Shown here one piece after another: positions 8,427 to 17,080 of a DNA stretch of 64,000 nt; the first letter of the stretch is position 1; each line of letters begins with the position of its first letter. Position numbers and translations under genes: made by a program. Location: assembly GCA_021372695.1 (NCBI GenBank), contig JAJFTY010000044.1, forward strand, positions 1 to 64,000. Reading direction: 5' to 3'. The notes under the pieces were generated by a model, which ran no database searches, was not told the origin of the DNA, and worked only from the letters and a program-made list of their open reading frames with translations. Origin of the DNA: Deltaproteobacteria bacterium. Its GTDB lineage: Bacteria; Desulfobacterota; Syntrophia; Syntrophales; UBA5619.

Positions 8427-8448
8427 GCCGTTGCGGCCCCGCAACGGC
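8427..8448. repeat. Intercistronic stem-loop
   Basis: A perfect 8-bp inverted repeat (GCCGTTGC and GCAACGGC, six-base loop) lies between the aminotransferase stop and the ald start. There is no T-run on the minus strand, so an attenuator or RNA-processing/stability element is more likely than a full terminator. Confidence 0.4.
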
Positions 8449-8454
8449 TCTCCA

Positions 8455-9795
8455 TCACACTTCCGACAAGGCGATATCGAGCACCTCGATCACGAACGCC
8501 ACATCGGCCTTGGTAATGCACATGGGCGGTTTGATCCGGAGCGTGTTGGCATGGAGTCCGCCCTTGCCCGTGAGCAGCCCCAGATCCTTCAGCCGTTCGA
8601 AGACCTGCAGTGCCTCCGCCTTCGCCGGCTCCTTGGTCTTGCGGTCCTTCACGAGTTCAACGCCGGTCATGAGACCGCTGCCGCGCACATCGCCGATGAT
8701 GTCGTGCTTTGCCATGAGCTTCTTGTAGCCGGCCATCAGCTCCTTGCCCCGCTCCAGGCAGTTCTGCTGGATGTGATCCCGGTCGATGACCTCCAGAACC
8801 GCCATGCCGGCGGCGCAGGAGACGGGGTTCCCGCCGAAGGTGTTGAAGTGGATCCGGCTCGCCAACGCATTGGCGATCTTGGGCGTCGTCACCACCGCCG
8901 CCAGCGGAACGCCGTCGCCGATCCCCTTGGCCATGGTCACGATGTCGGGAATGACGCCGTGATTCTGGAAACCCCAGTAGTTGGTCCCGGTCCGGGCAAA
9001 CCCGGTCTGGACCTCGTCGGCGATGCACACCCCGCCTGCCGCCCGGACGACCTCGTAGGCCCCCTTCAGGAAACCGTCGGGGAACACTACCGTCCCGCCC
9101 ACGCCCTGGATCGATTCGGCGAAGAAGCCAGCAACGCGTCCCGGTGTGGCATAGTCGATCAGGTTCTTGATCTCGGCGGCGTATTTCGCACCGGCCTGCG
9201 GATCGTCGTGGCCCCAGGGACCGCGGTAAGGATCCGCATTGATGGCATGGTGGACGCCGAAGCTGTGGGGGTAGTTGTACTTCCAGGTGCTGTGCGCCGT
9301 GAGCTGCATCGTCGAGGCGCCGCCGCCGTGGTAGCAGTTGCGCAGGGCCACCACGTCGTAGTTTCCCGTGTAGAGCCGGGCCATCAGGAGCGCCATGTCA
9401 TTGGCCTCGGAGCCTGAGTTGACGAAGTAGCAGACGCTCAGGTCCCCAGGCAGCTTCGAGGCCAGCATCTCGGCATACTGGGCGATGTTCGGATGGAGGT
9501 AAATGGAGGTGATGTGCTGGAGCCGCTCCGTCTGCTCCTTCACCTTCTGCACCACGTAGGGATGGCAGTGACCGACGCTGATCGTCACGATCCCGCCGAT
9601 GACGTCCAGATAACGCCGTCCCGTATGGTCGAAAAGGTACTGCATGGACCCCTCGACGATCATCAGAGGCTTCCTGTAATTGGGAATCGACGTGGGTGTC
9701 ACGAAGCGATTCTTCAGTTTCAGGACCTCCTCATAGGACGGTCCGGCGTAGGGTTTCGGCTGGTAATCGTAAGGCGGTAATTTCGGTGCCTTCAT
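8455..9795 (-). CDS. Class III aminotransferase, AGXT2-like (beta-alanine/beta-aminoisobutyrate:pyruvate type)
   Basis: This 446-residue PLP enzyme belongs to the ornithine/omega-amino-acid aminotransferase fold. [14 protein letters not shown] and [16 protein letters not shown] form the cofactor phosphate region, and [22 protein letters not shown] is typical of alanine-glyoxylate aminotransferase 2. Near the active site are [20 protein letters not shown] (Asp binding PLP nitrogen) and [15 protein letters not shown] (Schiff-base Lys). AGXT2 relatives use beta-alanine or 3-aminoisobutyrate with pyruvate. Neighbouring semialdehyde dehydrogenase and alanine dehydrogenase support that role: the first would use the product semialdehyde, the second would recycle alanine. 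The substrate is inferred from context. Confidence 0.87.
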   Translation of the reverse strand: MKAPKLPPYDYQPKPYAGPSYEEVLKLKNRFVTPTSIPNYRKPLMIVEGSMQYLFDHTGRRYLDVIGGIVTISVGHCHPYVVQKVKEQTERLQHITSIYLHPNIAQYAEMLASKLPGDLSVCYFVNSGSEANDMALLMARLYTGNYDVVALRNCYHGGGASTMQLTAHSTWKYNYPHSFGVHHAINADPYRGPWGHDDPQAGAKYAAEIKNLIDYATPGRVAGFFAESIQGVGGTVVFPDGFLKGAYEVVRAAGGVCIADEVQTGFARTGTNYWGFQNHGVIPDIVTMAKGIGDGVPLAAVVTTPKIANALASRIHFNTFGGNPVSCAAGMAVLEVIDRDHIQQNCLERGKELMAGYKKLMAKHDIIGDVRGSGLMTGVELVKDRKTKEPAKAEALQVFERLKDLGLLTGKGGLHANTLRIKPPMCITKADVAFVIEVLDIALSEV

Positions 9796-9849
9796 GGCAA
9801 ACTCCTTTCTTTTTTTCGTGTCTTCTCCTCCGGCTCCTGATCTCCCGGG

Positions 9850-9891
9850 CCGCCGCTCCCCCTGACCTCAGGGGTTGGGGAAAAGCGGCGG
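9850..9891. repeat. GC-rich stem-loop downstream of mmsA
   Basis: An outer stem (CCGCCGCT against AGCGGCGG) encloses an inner perfect stem (CCCCTGA/TCAGGGG). It lies about 30 bases after the mmsA stop, before the aminotransferase. There is no T-run, so partial termination or transcript processing is possible. Confidence 0.4.
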
Positions 9892-9920
9892 TGGGAGAAT
9901 GGGGGGCCGGTGAAGGTGCT

Positions 9921-11441
9921 CTATTTTCGCGTGATCGTCCCTTCCCAGGTGCTCACGCATTTTTCCTGCTTGTCCTCCTCGCTGAACCAGCGCGAGGTGA
10001 CGCACTTGGCTTCCGTGTAGAAGGCGACGCCGTCCTTCCCCATCACGTGGAGGTCTCCGAAGAAGGAGTCCTTGTGCCCGGCAAACGGGAAGTAGGCGAC
10101 CGGCACGGGGATCCCCACGTTGACGCCGACCATGCCGCCGTTCGTCCGGCGGACGAATTCGCGGGCGTAATAGCCGTTCTGCGTGAAGATGCAGGAGCCG
10201 TTGGCGAAGCGGTTGTCGTTCATGATCGCCAGCCCCTCCTCGAAGTTCTTGACCCTTTTGATGGCGGTCACGGGGCCGAAGACCTCGCAGTCCCCGATGC
10301 TCATCCCGGGTTTGACGTGGTCGAATATCGTGGGGCCCACGAAATGGCCGTTCTCGAAACCGGGGATCACGATGTCCCGTCCGTCCAGGATCAGCTTGCC
10401 CCCCTCTTCGACCCCCTTGTTGATCCAGTCGATGACAAACTTCTTGTGCTCCGCCGAAACCACCGGCCCGAGCTCCGTCTTGGGGTCATAGGCGCAGCCC
10501 ACCTTCCGGGCCTTGGCATACTTGAGCAGATAGGAGATGAACTCATCGGCGCAGGCCTCCTCGACGCAGAGGGCCGGCAGCGCCATACACCGCATCCCGG
10601 CACAGCCGAAGGTCGAGTTGATGATCCCGATCGCCGACCGCTCCAGCGCCGCATCCCGCAGGACGAGGCCGTGGTTCTTGGCTTCGCAGAGCGCCTGGAC
10701 GCGCTTGCCGTTCGCCGCCGCGGTAGAGTAGATGTGGAGGCCGACCGAAGTCGATCCCACGTACGAAATCCCCCGGACCAGCGGATGCCGCAGGAAAATC
10801 TCGGCCTCGACCCGGCTGCACGTGACCAGATTCACGACCCCCTTCGGGAGTCCGGCTTCGATCAGCAGCTCCAGCACCCGCATTCCCGTCATCGGCGTCA
10901 GGCTCGACGCCTTCAGCACGAAGGTGTTTCCCGTCGAAATGCAGAGGGGAATCATCCATCCGAACGGAACCATCGACGGGAAGTTGAACGGACCGATTCC
11001 GGCGAACTCCCCGACGGGCTCACGGTACATGACCGTGTCGTGGCCCGTCGAAACGTTCATCAGGGAGTCTCCCTGCATCAGGATGGGCGCTCCGCAGGCG
11101 ACCTCCACCACTTCCATCGTCTTGATGATGTCACCGCGGGCCTCGTCCATGTTCTTGCCCAGTTCGGTCGCCACCGACAGGGTCAGCTCGTCCAGGTGGC
11201 TCTCCAGGAGCGACCGGAAGCGGAACATAACCGCGATGCGGTTCTGCACCGGCGTCGCCGACCAGGCCGGGAAGGCCGCGGCAGCCGCCGCGATGGCACT
11301 CTCCACCTCTTCGACGGTGCAGCAGGGCGCCTCGGCGATCACATCTCCCGTGCTGCTGTTCGTCACCGGCATGTACTTGGCGGTTTTGGATTCCTTCCAC
11401 TCGTTGTTCACACAAAATCTTAACCGTTGCGGTTTAGCCAT
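9921..11441 (-). CDS. mmsA: CoA-acylating (methyl)malonate-semialdehyde dehydrogenase
   Basis: MmsA oxidatively decarboxylates methylmalonate or malonate semialdehyde to propionyl-CoA or acetyl-CoA with NAD+ and CoA. The 506-residue protein has the ALDH fold. Landmarks are VGEFAGIGPFNFPSMVPFGW, SYVGSTSVGLHIYSTAA (cofactor region), EAKNHGLVLRDA (MMSDH-type replacement of the usual catalytic Glu region) and FGCAGMRCMALP with the catalytic Cys (near residue 287). EVFGPVTAIKRV and PVAYFPFAGHKDSFFGDLHVMG at the end are also family signatures. It is the first gene of the minus-strand unit mmsA, aminotransferase, ald. It ends in TAG. Confidence 0.92.
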   Translation of the reverse strand: MAKPQRLRFCVNNEWKESKTAKYMPVTNSSTGDVIAEAPCCTVEEVESAIAAAAAAFPAWSATPVQNRIAVMFRFRSLLESHLDELTLSVATELGKNMDEARGDIIKTMEVVEVACGAPILMQGDSLMNVSTGHDTVMYREPVGEFAGIGPFNFPSMVPFGWMIPLCISTGNTFVLKASSLTPMTGMRVLELLIEAGLPKGVVNLVTCSRVEAEIFLRHPLVRGISYVGSTSVGLHIYSTAAANGKRVQALCEAKNHGLVLRDAALERSAIGIINSTFGCAGMRCMALPALCVEEACADEFISYLLKYAKARKVGCAYDPKTELGPVVSAEHKKFVIDWINKGVEEGGKLILDGRDIVIPGFENGHFVGPTIFDHVKPGMSIGDCEVFGPVTAIKRVKNFEEGLAIMNDNRFANGSCIFTQNGYYAREFVRRTNGGMVGVNVGIPVPVAYFPFAGHKDSFFGDLHVMGKDGVAFYTEAKCVTSRWFSEEDKQEKCVSTWEGTITRK

Positions 11442-11938
11442 TGCTTATCCTTTCTTTTATAATTGTTAAATATTCATCTGGTTATCCCCTTCTTACCCCG
11501 GTCAATCTTGTCTATTATAAAATCATCACATTCCTATCCGGTTAAAGTGAACGGAACAACACTTAACAAATTGAATTATTTTAATAATCAACGGAATTAA
11601 ATTTTTCGATTTCAACTTAAATTGTATTTCTTGTACAGAACGTTATTCAGCACCGTCTATCTAAACCTGTTAGACATCAAACGAGATAGGTGTGAAAAAC
11701 TTGTCATAAATTAATTTCGCATGGGAGCTTTGAAACTAATTAAAACTTATGATTAGTTTTATGATAAAAAGGAATCTGTTGTCAAGAGAAAATATTAATT
11801 GTCCATCCGGAAATCACATATATTAAATGATATTAATATGTTGATCTTTTAAGAAAGCAACAGCACTGGCTGAGAATATTTGGACAGAATTTTTAATTAG
11901 TTCATCCTGAAAAACGGGATTTTTCAAAGTTTTTGGTG
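11442..11938. other. AT-rich intergenic region upstream of mmsA
   Basis: About 500 bases with no convincing gene, much richer in A+T than the genes on its right-to-left downstream side. It should contain the mmsA promoter. A possible minus-strand -10 (TATAAT complement near 11514-11519) has no well-placed -35. It also holds an inverted repeat at 11733-11759, listed separately. The part nearest 11940 may contain the edge of the IS5-like element, but I could not fix that end. Confidence 0.5.
11733..11759. promoter_or_regulatory. Inverted repeat, possible operator upstream of mmsA
   Basis: AAACTAAT and ATTAGTTT form a perfect 8-bp inverted repeat with an 11-base AT-rich spacer, about 290 bases upstream of mmsA. 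The symmetry fits a dimeric repressor site. No regulator gene lies next to it, so the partner is unknown. Confidence 0.3.
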
Positions 11939-12000
11939 TCACGGTTCTTTGACAACTGAAGAAAGATAGAGGTTCGAGGGTATCCCGGGTGGGCTTTCGG

Positions 12001-13374
12001 TCATGCTGCTAAGGGAAGTGCCTTTCCGGTTCGCCTTTCTTCCTTTTCCATGGCCAGCCGCGTGATCTTTTTGGTGTTCCAGGCGAGCGTTGCCCAGACC
12101 ACATTGACCGTATCCCCTGCTTGCCCTCGGTATCGGCACCGATTCATTCGGTGGTCGCACTTGAGATGACCGATGACCGGTTCGATCTTGACCCGCTGCT
12201 TGAGCGCCTTCCGGAACCAGGCTTCCTTGCTGTCCGGATGGGGACGTTTCCCCTTCTTGGGAATCGCCAGCCGTTTTGCTCCCCATCGCCTCCGGCAGTT
12301 CTCCTGTTTCTTGAGGGACTGATCAAAACCCCGATCGGCGGTGATCTCCTCAGGGCATTGTCCGGTGTTCCTCTTGACGCCGGCGATTACCCCTCCCAAG
12401 GTTTTCACATCAGCCATGTTGCTCTGGTACTCCTGATGGGACAGAATCAAACCGTCGTCATTCTTGGCCAGCGATACCAGGGAACCGAACTCGCAGGAGG
12501 GATAGCTCTTCCCCTTCTTGATCGCTGTCACATCCCCTTCGTGCAGAGAGTACAGACGCTTGGACGGTTTCTTTCCATCGAGCACGTCCTGAGTCTGGGC
12601 GATGACCCTCTTGCCCACTGAGATGAGACGGTTCAGCCGACGACCGGCCTCACGATAACCCCGACTGTAAAGCGTGTTGGCCACATCGGCCGCCTTCCTG
12701 ACCACCTGCTCGGTTATTTCTTTGAGCTTCCCGATGGCTTCCTTACGCGCTTCCGGGTTCTTCCGACGGAACTTCTTGATCCCGAGGAGGATTCTCTTCC
12801 CTGTTCGACTGAAGGTGCGAAAGGGTTTCCGAAGGGTCACCTCCTTGCGGACCCTCTCAATCTGTCTGACGATCTTCTCCTTGATCCGATGCAGAAGATC
12901 CGCATCCGTCGGATAGGCAATGTTCTTGGGCTGCGGCGTCGTATCCACCGACACCCGTCGGGTCTTCACCAAGCCCATCTTCGACCAGGCATGAAGCAGG
13001 ATAGCCTCGATCCGCTTCATCCCCTCCGTACCGATGCGGTTGCGGAACTTGACCATCGAGGTCGAATCCAGAATCTGACCGCTCTGGAAGGAGTTGAACC
13101 CGCAGAAGCACTGCCAGTAAGCGTTCTCATGCAGCATCTCCACTGCCCGGTCATCCGAACAGTTGTAACGGTGCTTCAGAATGTGGATGCCCACCATCAG
13201 GCGAATCGATTTTCCATGGCGGCCCACGGGGCTGTAGTAAACCGATAACGCTTCATGGAGACCATCCCAGTCGATCAGTCGGGCAGCGCGGAGGAGTTCA
13301 TGCTCCGGATTGAGAACCTCCGTGAACAGGGTCTCGAACATAAGAAGTTGCCTCTCTGGAATATCTGTTTTCAT
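12001..13374 (-). CDS. IS5-like DDE transposase
   Basis: This 457-residue transposase is intact. It begins with the IS5/IS1182-type N-terminal domain (YYSPVGRHGKSIRLMVGIHILKHR, ENAYWQCFCGF and a D-S-T-S-MVKFRNRIG region), followed by DDE residues in VSVDTTPQPKNIAYPTDADLL and ITADRGFD. The C-terminal signature is EPVIGHLKCDHRMNRCRY. A long basic insertion lies between the first two catalytic segments. The start ATG at 13374 is only 17 bases from the end of the IS21-type element, so the IS21 element probably inserted in or at the edge of this one. I could not define both terminal repeats; a TGAAAAAC-containing sequence near 11910 is one candidate. Confidence 0.85.
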   Translation of the reverse strand: MKTDIPERQLLMFETLFTEVLNPEHELLRAARLIDWDGLHEALSVYYSPVGRHGKSIRLMVGIHILKHRYNCSDDRAVEMLHENAYWQCFCGFNSFQSGQILDSTSMVKFRNRIGTEGMKRIEAILLHAWSKMGLVKTRRVSVDTTPQPKNIAYPTDADLLHRIKEKIVRQIERVRKEVTLRKPFRTFSRTGKRILLGIKKFRRKNPEARKEAIGKLKEITEQVVRKAADVANTLYSRGYREAGRRLNRLISVGKRVIAQTQDVLDGKKPSKRLYSLHEGDVTAIKKGKSYPSCEFGSLVSLAKNDDGLILSHQEYQSNMADVKTLGGVIAGVKRNTGQCPEEITADRGFDQSLKKQENCRRRWGAKRLAIPKKGKRPHPDSKEAWFRKALKQRVKIEPVIGHLKCDHRMNRCRYRGQAGDTVNVVWATLAWNTKKITRLAMEKEERRTGKALPLAA

Positions 13375-13487
13375 ATCACTGGCTTATATCTGTCAATCGG
13401 CATTGAAAACTGACCCACCATCGGCATTGAATTTTGACCCACCCCCTGTGAAGACGTTTTCTGTTTGAACCTTCCTGAGCAATCGTT

Positions 13488-14219
13488 TCAGGAGGCCCGG
13501 TGTTTCATTCTCCAGGAGTCGTTTCCCGTTTCAATGATCTCGCAGTGATGGGTGATACGGTCGAGCATGGCGGTGGTCATTTTCTTGTCGCCGAAGACTT
13601 GCGGCCATTCCCCGAAGGCGAGATTGGTGGTGATGATCACCGAGGTCTGCTCGTAGAGTTTGGAGATCAGGTGAAAGAGCAACTGGCTGGCGTTCTTGGA
13701 GAACGGCAGATAGCCCAGTTCGTCGAGCACGACCAGATGGTAGCGGGACAAGCTGGCGGAGAGCTTGCCGCCGCGGCCGGCCAGATTCTCCTGTTCCAGA
13801 TCATTGGCCAGATCCACCAGGTTGTAGAACCGTGCCCGTGTGCCCTGGCGTACGAGATTGGCAGCGATGGCGATGGCCAGGTGGGTCTTGCCGGTGCCCG
13901 TGCCGCCCACGAAGATCAGGTTGCTGCGGTTTTGGAGGAAGACGCCTTCGTACAGGGAACGGATCTGGGCTTCATCGACGGAAGTGTCGGTGAACTGGAA
14001 ACTGTCCAAGTCTTTGGCCATGGGAAAGCGGGCTTGTCCCAACCGGTAGCGGATACTCCGAAGCCTGCGTTCGGCCGCCTCGGCCTTGAGCAGTTCGAGG
14101 ATTACTTTCTCCGGGATGGCGCGCTGCTTGCGGCCGCTTGCAAGTACTTCGTCATAAACCTCTTGCATACCCCTGAGCTTAAGCGCCTCCATCAGCGCCA
14201 GGACTTCATTGCGCAACAT
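13488..14219 (-). CDS. istB: IS21 helper ATPase IstB
   Basis: IstB is the AAA+ ATPase that selects target DNA for the IstA transposase. The 243-residue protein has Walker [20 protein letters not shown] (near residue 103), Walker [13 protein letters not shown] (near residue 165) and the sensor region [18 protein letters not shown]. Length and motifs are normal and the frame is intact. It starts inside the end of istA (14-base overlap), as usual in IS21. Confidence 0.92.
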   Translation of the reverse strand: MLRNEVLALMEALKLRGMQEVYDEVLASGRKQRAIPEKVILELLKAEAAERRLRSIRYRLGQARFPMAKDLDSFQFTDTSVDEAQIRSLYEGVFLQNRSNLIFVGGTGTGKTHLAIAIAANLVRQGTRARFYNLVDLANDLEQENLAGRGGKLSASLSRYHLVVLDELGYLPFSKNASQLLFHLISKLYEQTSVIITTNLAFGEWPQVFGDKKMTTAMLDRITHHCEIIETGNDSWRMKHRAS

Positions 14220-15722
14220 GGCACACCTCCTGTCGCAGGCGGTCGTAGCGCTGACAGTCGGAAATGGGAGGCTGTTTGAGGATCAGGTGTTCGGGAGGGT
14301 CGATGGGAGGGGCATCCGTATCCTCCCTGCCTCGATTGAGCAGGTTGAGCACCACCTCCTTGCTGAAGACTCCTGCGTTGAGCGCCTTGCTGCAGGCTGT
14401 CTCCACGGCATCCAGGCCATAAAGCGGCACGGTCTGCAGGATGCCCACATACTGCCTGTCCCAGTCCGAATAGCGGCACTGAAGCTGCTCACCGACGCGC
14501 GCAATGGCCTCGGGCAGATCCCAGTGCCGGAAGGGCGCCCCGTTGCGCAGCGCTCCGGGTTTGCGGGCCAGGGCAGGCAGGTAGTGCCAGGGATCGAAAA
14601 TCGTCTTGCCGCCGCCGAAATGACGCCGATGGTTACCGATCACCTCACCTTCCCGAACGATCACAATCCGCTCGGCATACACCCGCATCTGCACCGGCGA
14701 GCCTACATGACGGCAGTCGACGCTGTAACGGTTGCGATCAAAGCTCACCAGACTGCTGGGGCTCACCCGGGCCGGTCGCTCCGCGTACCCGTCGAAGGGC
14801 GGTGGCAATGGGATCAGATGGGGCTGCTCGGCTTCAAAAACCTGCCACACGCTCTGATCCTTAACGTCGGGGTGCGGGTGGGTCTTCGCCCACTGCAGGC
14901 AGCGCTCCCGGAGATACTCATTGAGCTCACGGAAATCCTGAACCTTGGGCTGGGGAACGAAGAAGCGACGACGCACGGTACCCACCTGGTTCTCCACCTG
15001 ACCCTTCTCCCAGCCGGCCGCCGGCGTACAGGCCACCGGCTCAAACAGGTAATGCGAACACAACTGCCCAAATCGGTTGTTGAAACTGCGCTGCTTGCCA
15101 GTGAGTATCTTGTTCACCGCTGCCTTCAGGTTGTCGTAGATCCCCCGTCGGCACACACCCCCGAAAAACTCGAAGGCTTGCCTGTGGGCGTCGAAGACCA
15201 TCTCCTGGGTCTCTCGTGGTTGTGCCACAACCAGAAAATGCCGGCTGTGGCACAACCGCAACTGTGCTACCTTCACCGTGACCGGCATCCCCGCCATCTC
15301 CACCAACTCATGGCTCCAGTCAAACTGGAAGGCCTCACCCGCCTCGAACACCAGCGGTATGTAAACCTCTGCAGGAAGCTGACTCTGTCGCTTCCGCCAA
15401 TCCCGCACATGACGCCGAATGCTGTCATAGCCGCCCGTATAGCCTCGGCCTGCAACTGCTCGAAAAGAACAACCGCAGTCCTCCGTTGCCGCTTGGGAAG
15501 CTTCACGTCCTCTACCAGTGCCTCCTCCAATCGCTCCACGAATGCCCCTAAAACCGGGAGCCGTTGCGACTGCCGATGATACCGAAATACCGTCTCCTGA
15601 CTCCGAATCGCCTTCCGAACAGTGTTCCGGGAAATCCCCAGCTCCTTTGTAGTGTGCCGAATCGAACGACCATCCCGATGAACCGATAAACGAATCTTCC
15701 GTATCGTCTCCACGACAAGCAT
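14206..15722 (-). pseudogene. istA: IS21 transposase IstA, frameshifted
   Basis: The first part (15722 to about 15443) encodes the HTH region (IRKIRLSVHRDGRSIRHTTKELGISRNTVRKAIRSQ) up to LQAE. The rest follows in another frame as GYTGGYDSIRRHVRDWRKRQ, the integrase core (FEAGEAFQFDWSHE with the first catalytic Asp, FFGGVCRRGIYDNLKAAV with the second) and the C-terminal domain. The frames join if one G is restored near 15443-15445 (GAGGCTAT for an expected GAGGGCTAT). Without it IstA would stop early. Joined, the length is about 505 residues, normal for IstA. It could be a real loss, a sequencing error or low-level frameshifting. Confidence 0.85.
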
Positions 15723-15938
15723 CTCCTCTCAGCCCTCCTTCTGCCCGATTGCCGGCAGTGTAGAAGGCTCTCCAGGGTGGGTCAATTTTACGTGCCGATT
15801 TAGCTCAAAGGTGGGTCATTATTGCATGCCGATTCACATATTGTGGGTATAAAAGAGGTTTTTCAAGGGATATCCTTACGGTGTTTCCTGAGTTCTGTTT
15901 TCAAGTCCCTTTGTAACGTCGCACATTAAATTGGGTAA

Positions 15939-16882
15939 TTAGTCCCGTTTTGGCACCAGATCGCAGAGGTAGTTGGCAACCTGGTCAAAGATATCGGAGT
16001 GACGGTTGTTATACCTGAACTCCAGTTCTTTCAAATAGAGAGGGAAATGTTCCTTGGAGACGCCATGGTGCTTGATGAATCTCTCCTTGGCCCAACTCCA
16101 GAACCCCTCTAAGCCGTTGATGTAGACCTTTCCGGAAGAGAATCGTTTTTGATGGTCCACATTCAGGTGTCGGTATCCGCAGAACATGAGGCTGTCGTAG
16201 CTTTTGAACTTGTCCGTGTAGACGACGGAGCCTCTTCGGACCTTCCTGACCGTAAGTCCCAGTAGCGTTTCAGCCGTCACGTCGGGAACCACGGTGACCT
16301 GAACGACGCCGTTTCTCTCCAGGATCCCGAAGACGGGAACCTTGCCGGCAGCCTCGCGGCCTCGTTTCCCTTTGCGTTGCCGCCGAAGTAGCTCTCATCT
16401 AGTTCTATCTCGCCACCAAGCAGTCCTTCGGCATCCCTGGCATGGCTCAGAATCGAAAAACGGATCGCGCTTACGGCCCGATACACGGTCCGGTAGGACA
16501 ATCCCATCTGCTGTGACATCTTCCGGACCGAAACCTCTAACTCAAAGAGCTTGATGAGCGACAGCCACTGGATACAGGTCAATCGACCTTGATTGATCCA
16601 CCTTCCAGAGAAGTCATGAAACGTATAGAGGCTCTCGATCCGGCACCCACCCTTCTCGTACCTTCTGGCCCAACACAGAATCCTCGATGCGCTGATGAAA
16701 CTCCACTCGGAACCGGGGATTTCCCATGTGCAGGAAGACTTCTCCGTAAGAAGCCTTTTGCGCTCCCCGTGATTGAACTTCCTGCCGATCAGATCGTGAA
16801 TCACCCCGAACCGAAACTGCGCAATCCGTTTTTCCCTTCTTCGTCCATAGCGAACACCTCCTGAAAGATTCTCGCTACCCAT
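15939..16882 (-). pseudogene. Chimeric, frameshifted transposase remnant (IS1595-type core)
   Basis: The central and C-terminal parts belong to the IS1595/ISXO2 family: TFHDFSGRWINQG, ELEVSVRKMSQQMGLSYRTVYRAV, GGEIELDESYFGG, then in another frame VVPDVTAETLLGLTVRKVRRG, VYTDKFKSYDSL and FWSWAKERFIKHHGVS. The frames join if one base is restored near 16375 (GGCGGCAACGCAAA), giving RKGKRGREAAGKVPVFGIL between them. The first 70-80 residues (RIAQFRFGVIHDLIG, LLTEKS, WARRYEKGGCRIESLY) do not belong to IS1595, whose zinc ribbon is missing. They resemble the N-terminal HTH part of rve-type integrase transposases. The gene thus looks like a fusion of two elements, then broken. Confidence 0.75.
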
Positions 16883-17080
16883 ACCAGAGGCGCCTGGGAC
16901 TTATCGCCGCAAGAAGAAGGTGGGGAAACCCTATGAATGTGAAGCGGGCCGATGGAGCCTCTTGATCGTAGATTTTTGCGCCGATCATTTCCATGCCTGT
17001 CTTTTCGTCAGGAGATATAGTAAGCAGTGATCTATAAGGCAGGTACAAGTGCATCAAAATTGCACCCATGGACAGACCGA

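Larger units (their letters stand above)
13391..15838 (-). mobile_element. IS21-family insertion sequence (2448 bp)
   Basis: Both ends carry IS21-type terminal repeats in two tandem copies. At the left, TGTCAATCGGCATTG and a second ATCGGCATTG each precede a TGACCCACC. At the right the inverted counterparts (complement of TGTGAATCGGCATGC and of ATCGGCACG) each carry the same TGACCCACC block. The element holds istA and istB on the minus strand in the usual order and overlap. No clean target duplication is visible (left flank ends TATC, right flank starts TATT). Confidence 0.85.

Noticed and set aside
7352..11423. Long plus- and minus-strand frames opposite ald, the aminotransferase and mmsA (for example 7813-9417 and 9696-11423)
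   Set aside because: They are antisense shadows of GC-rich genes, with Arg/His/Asp-rich composition and no family resemblance.
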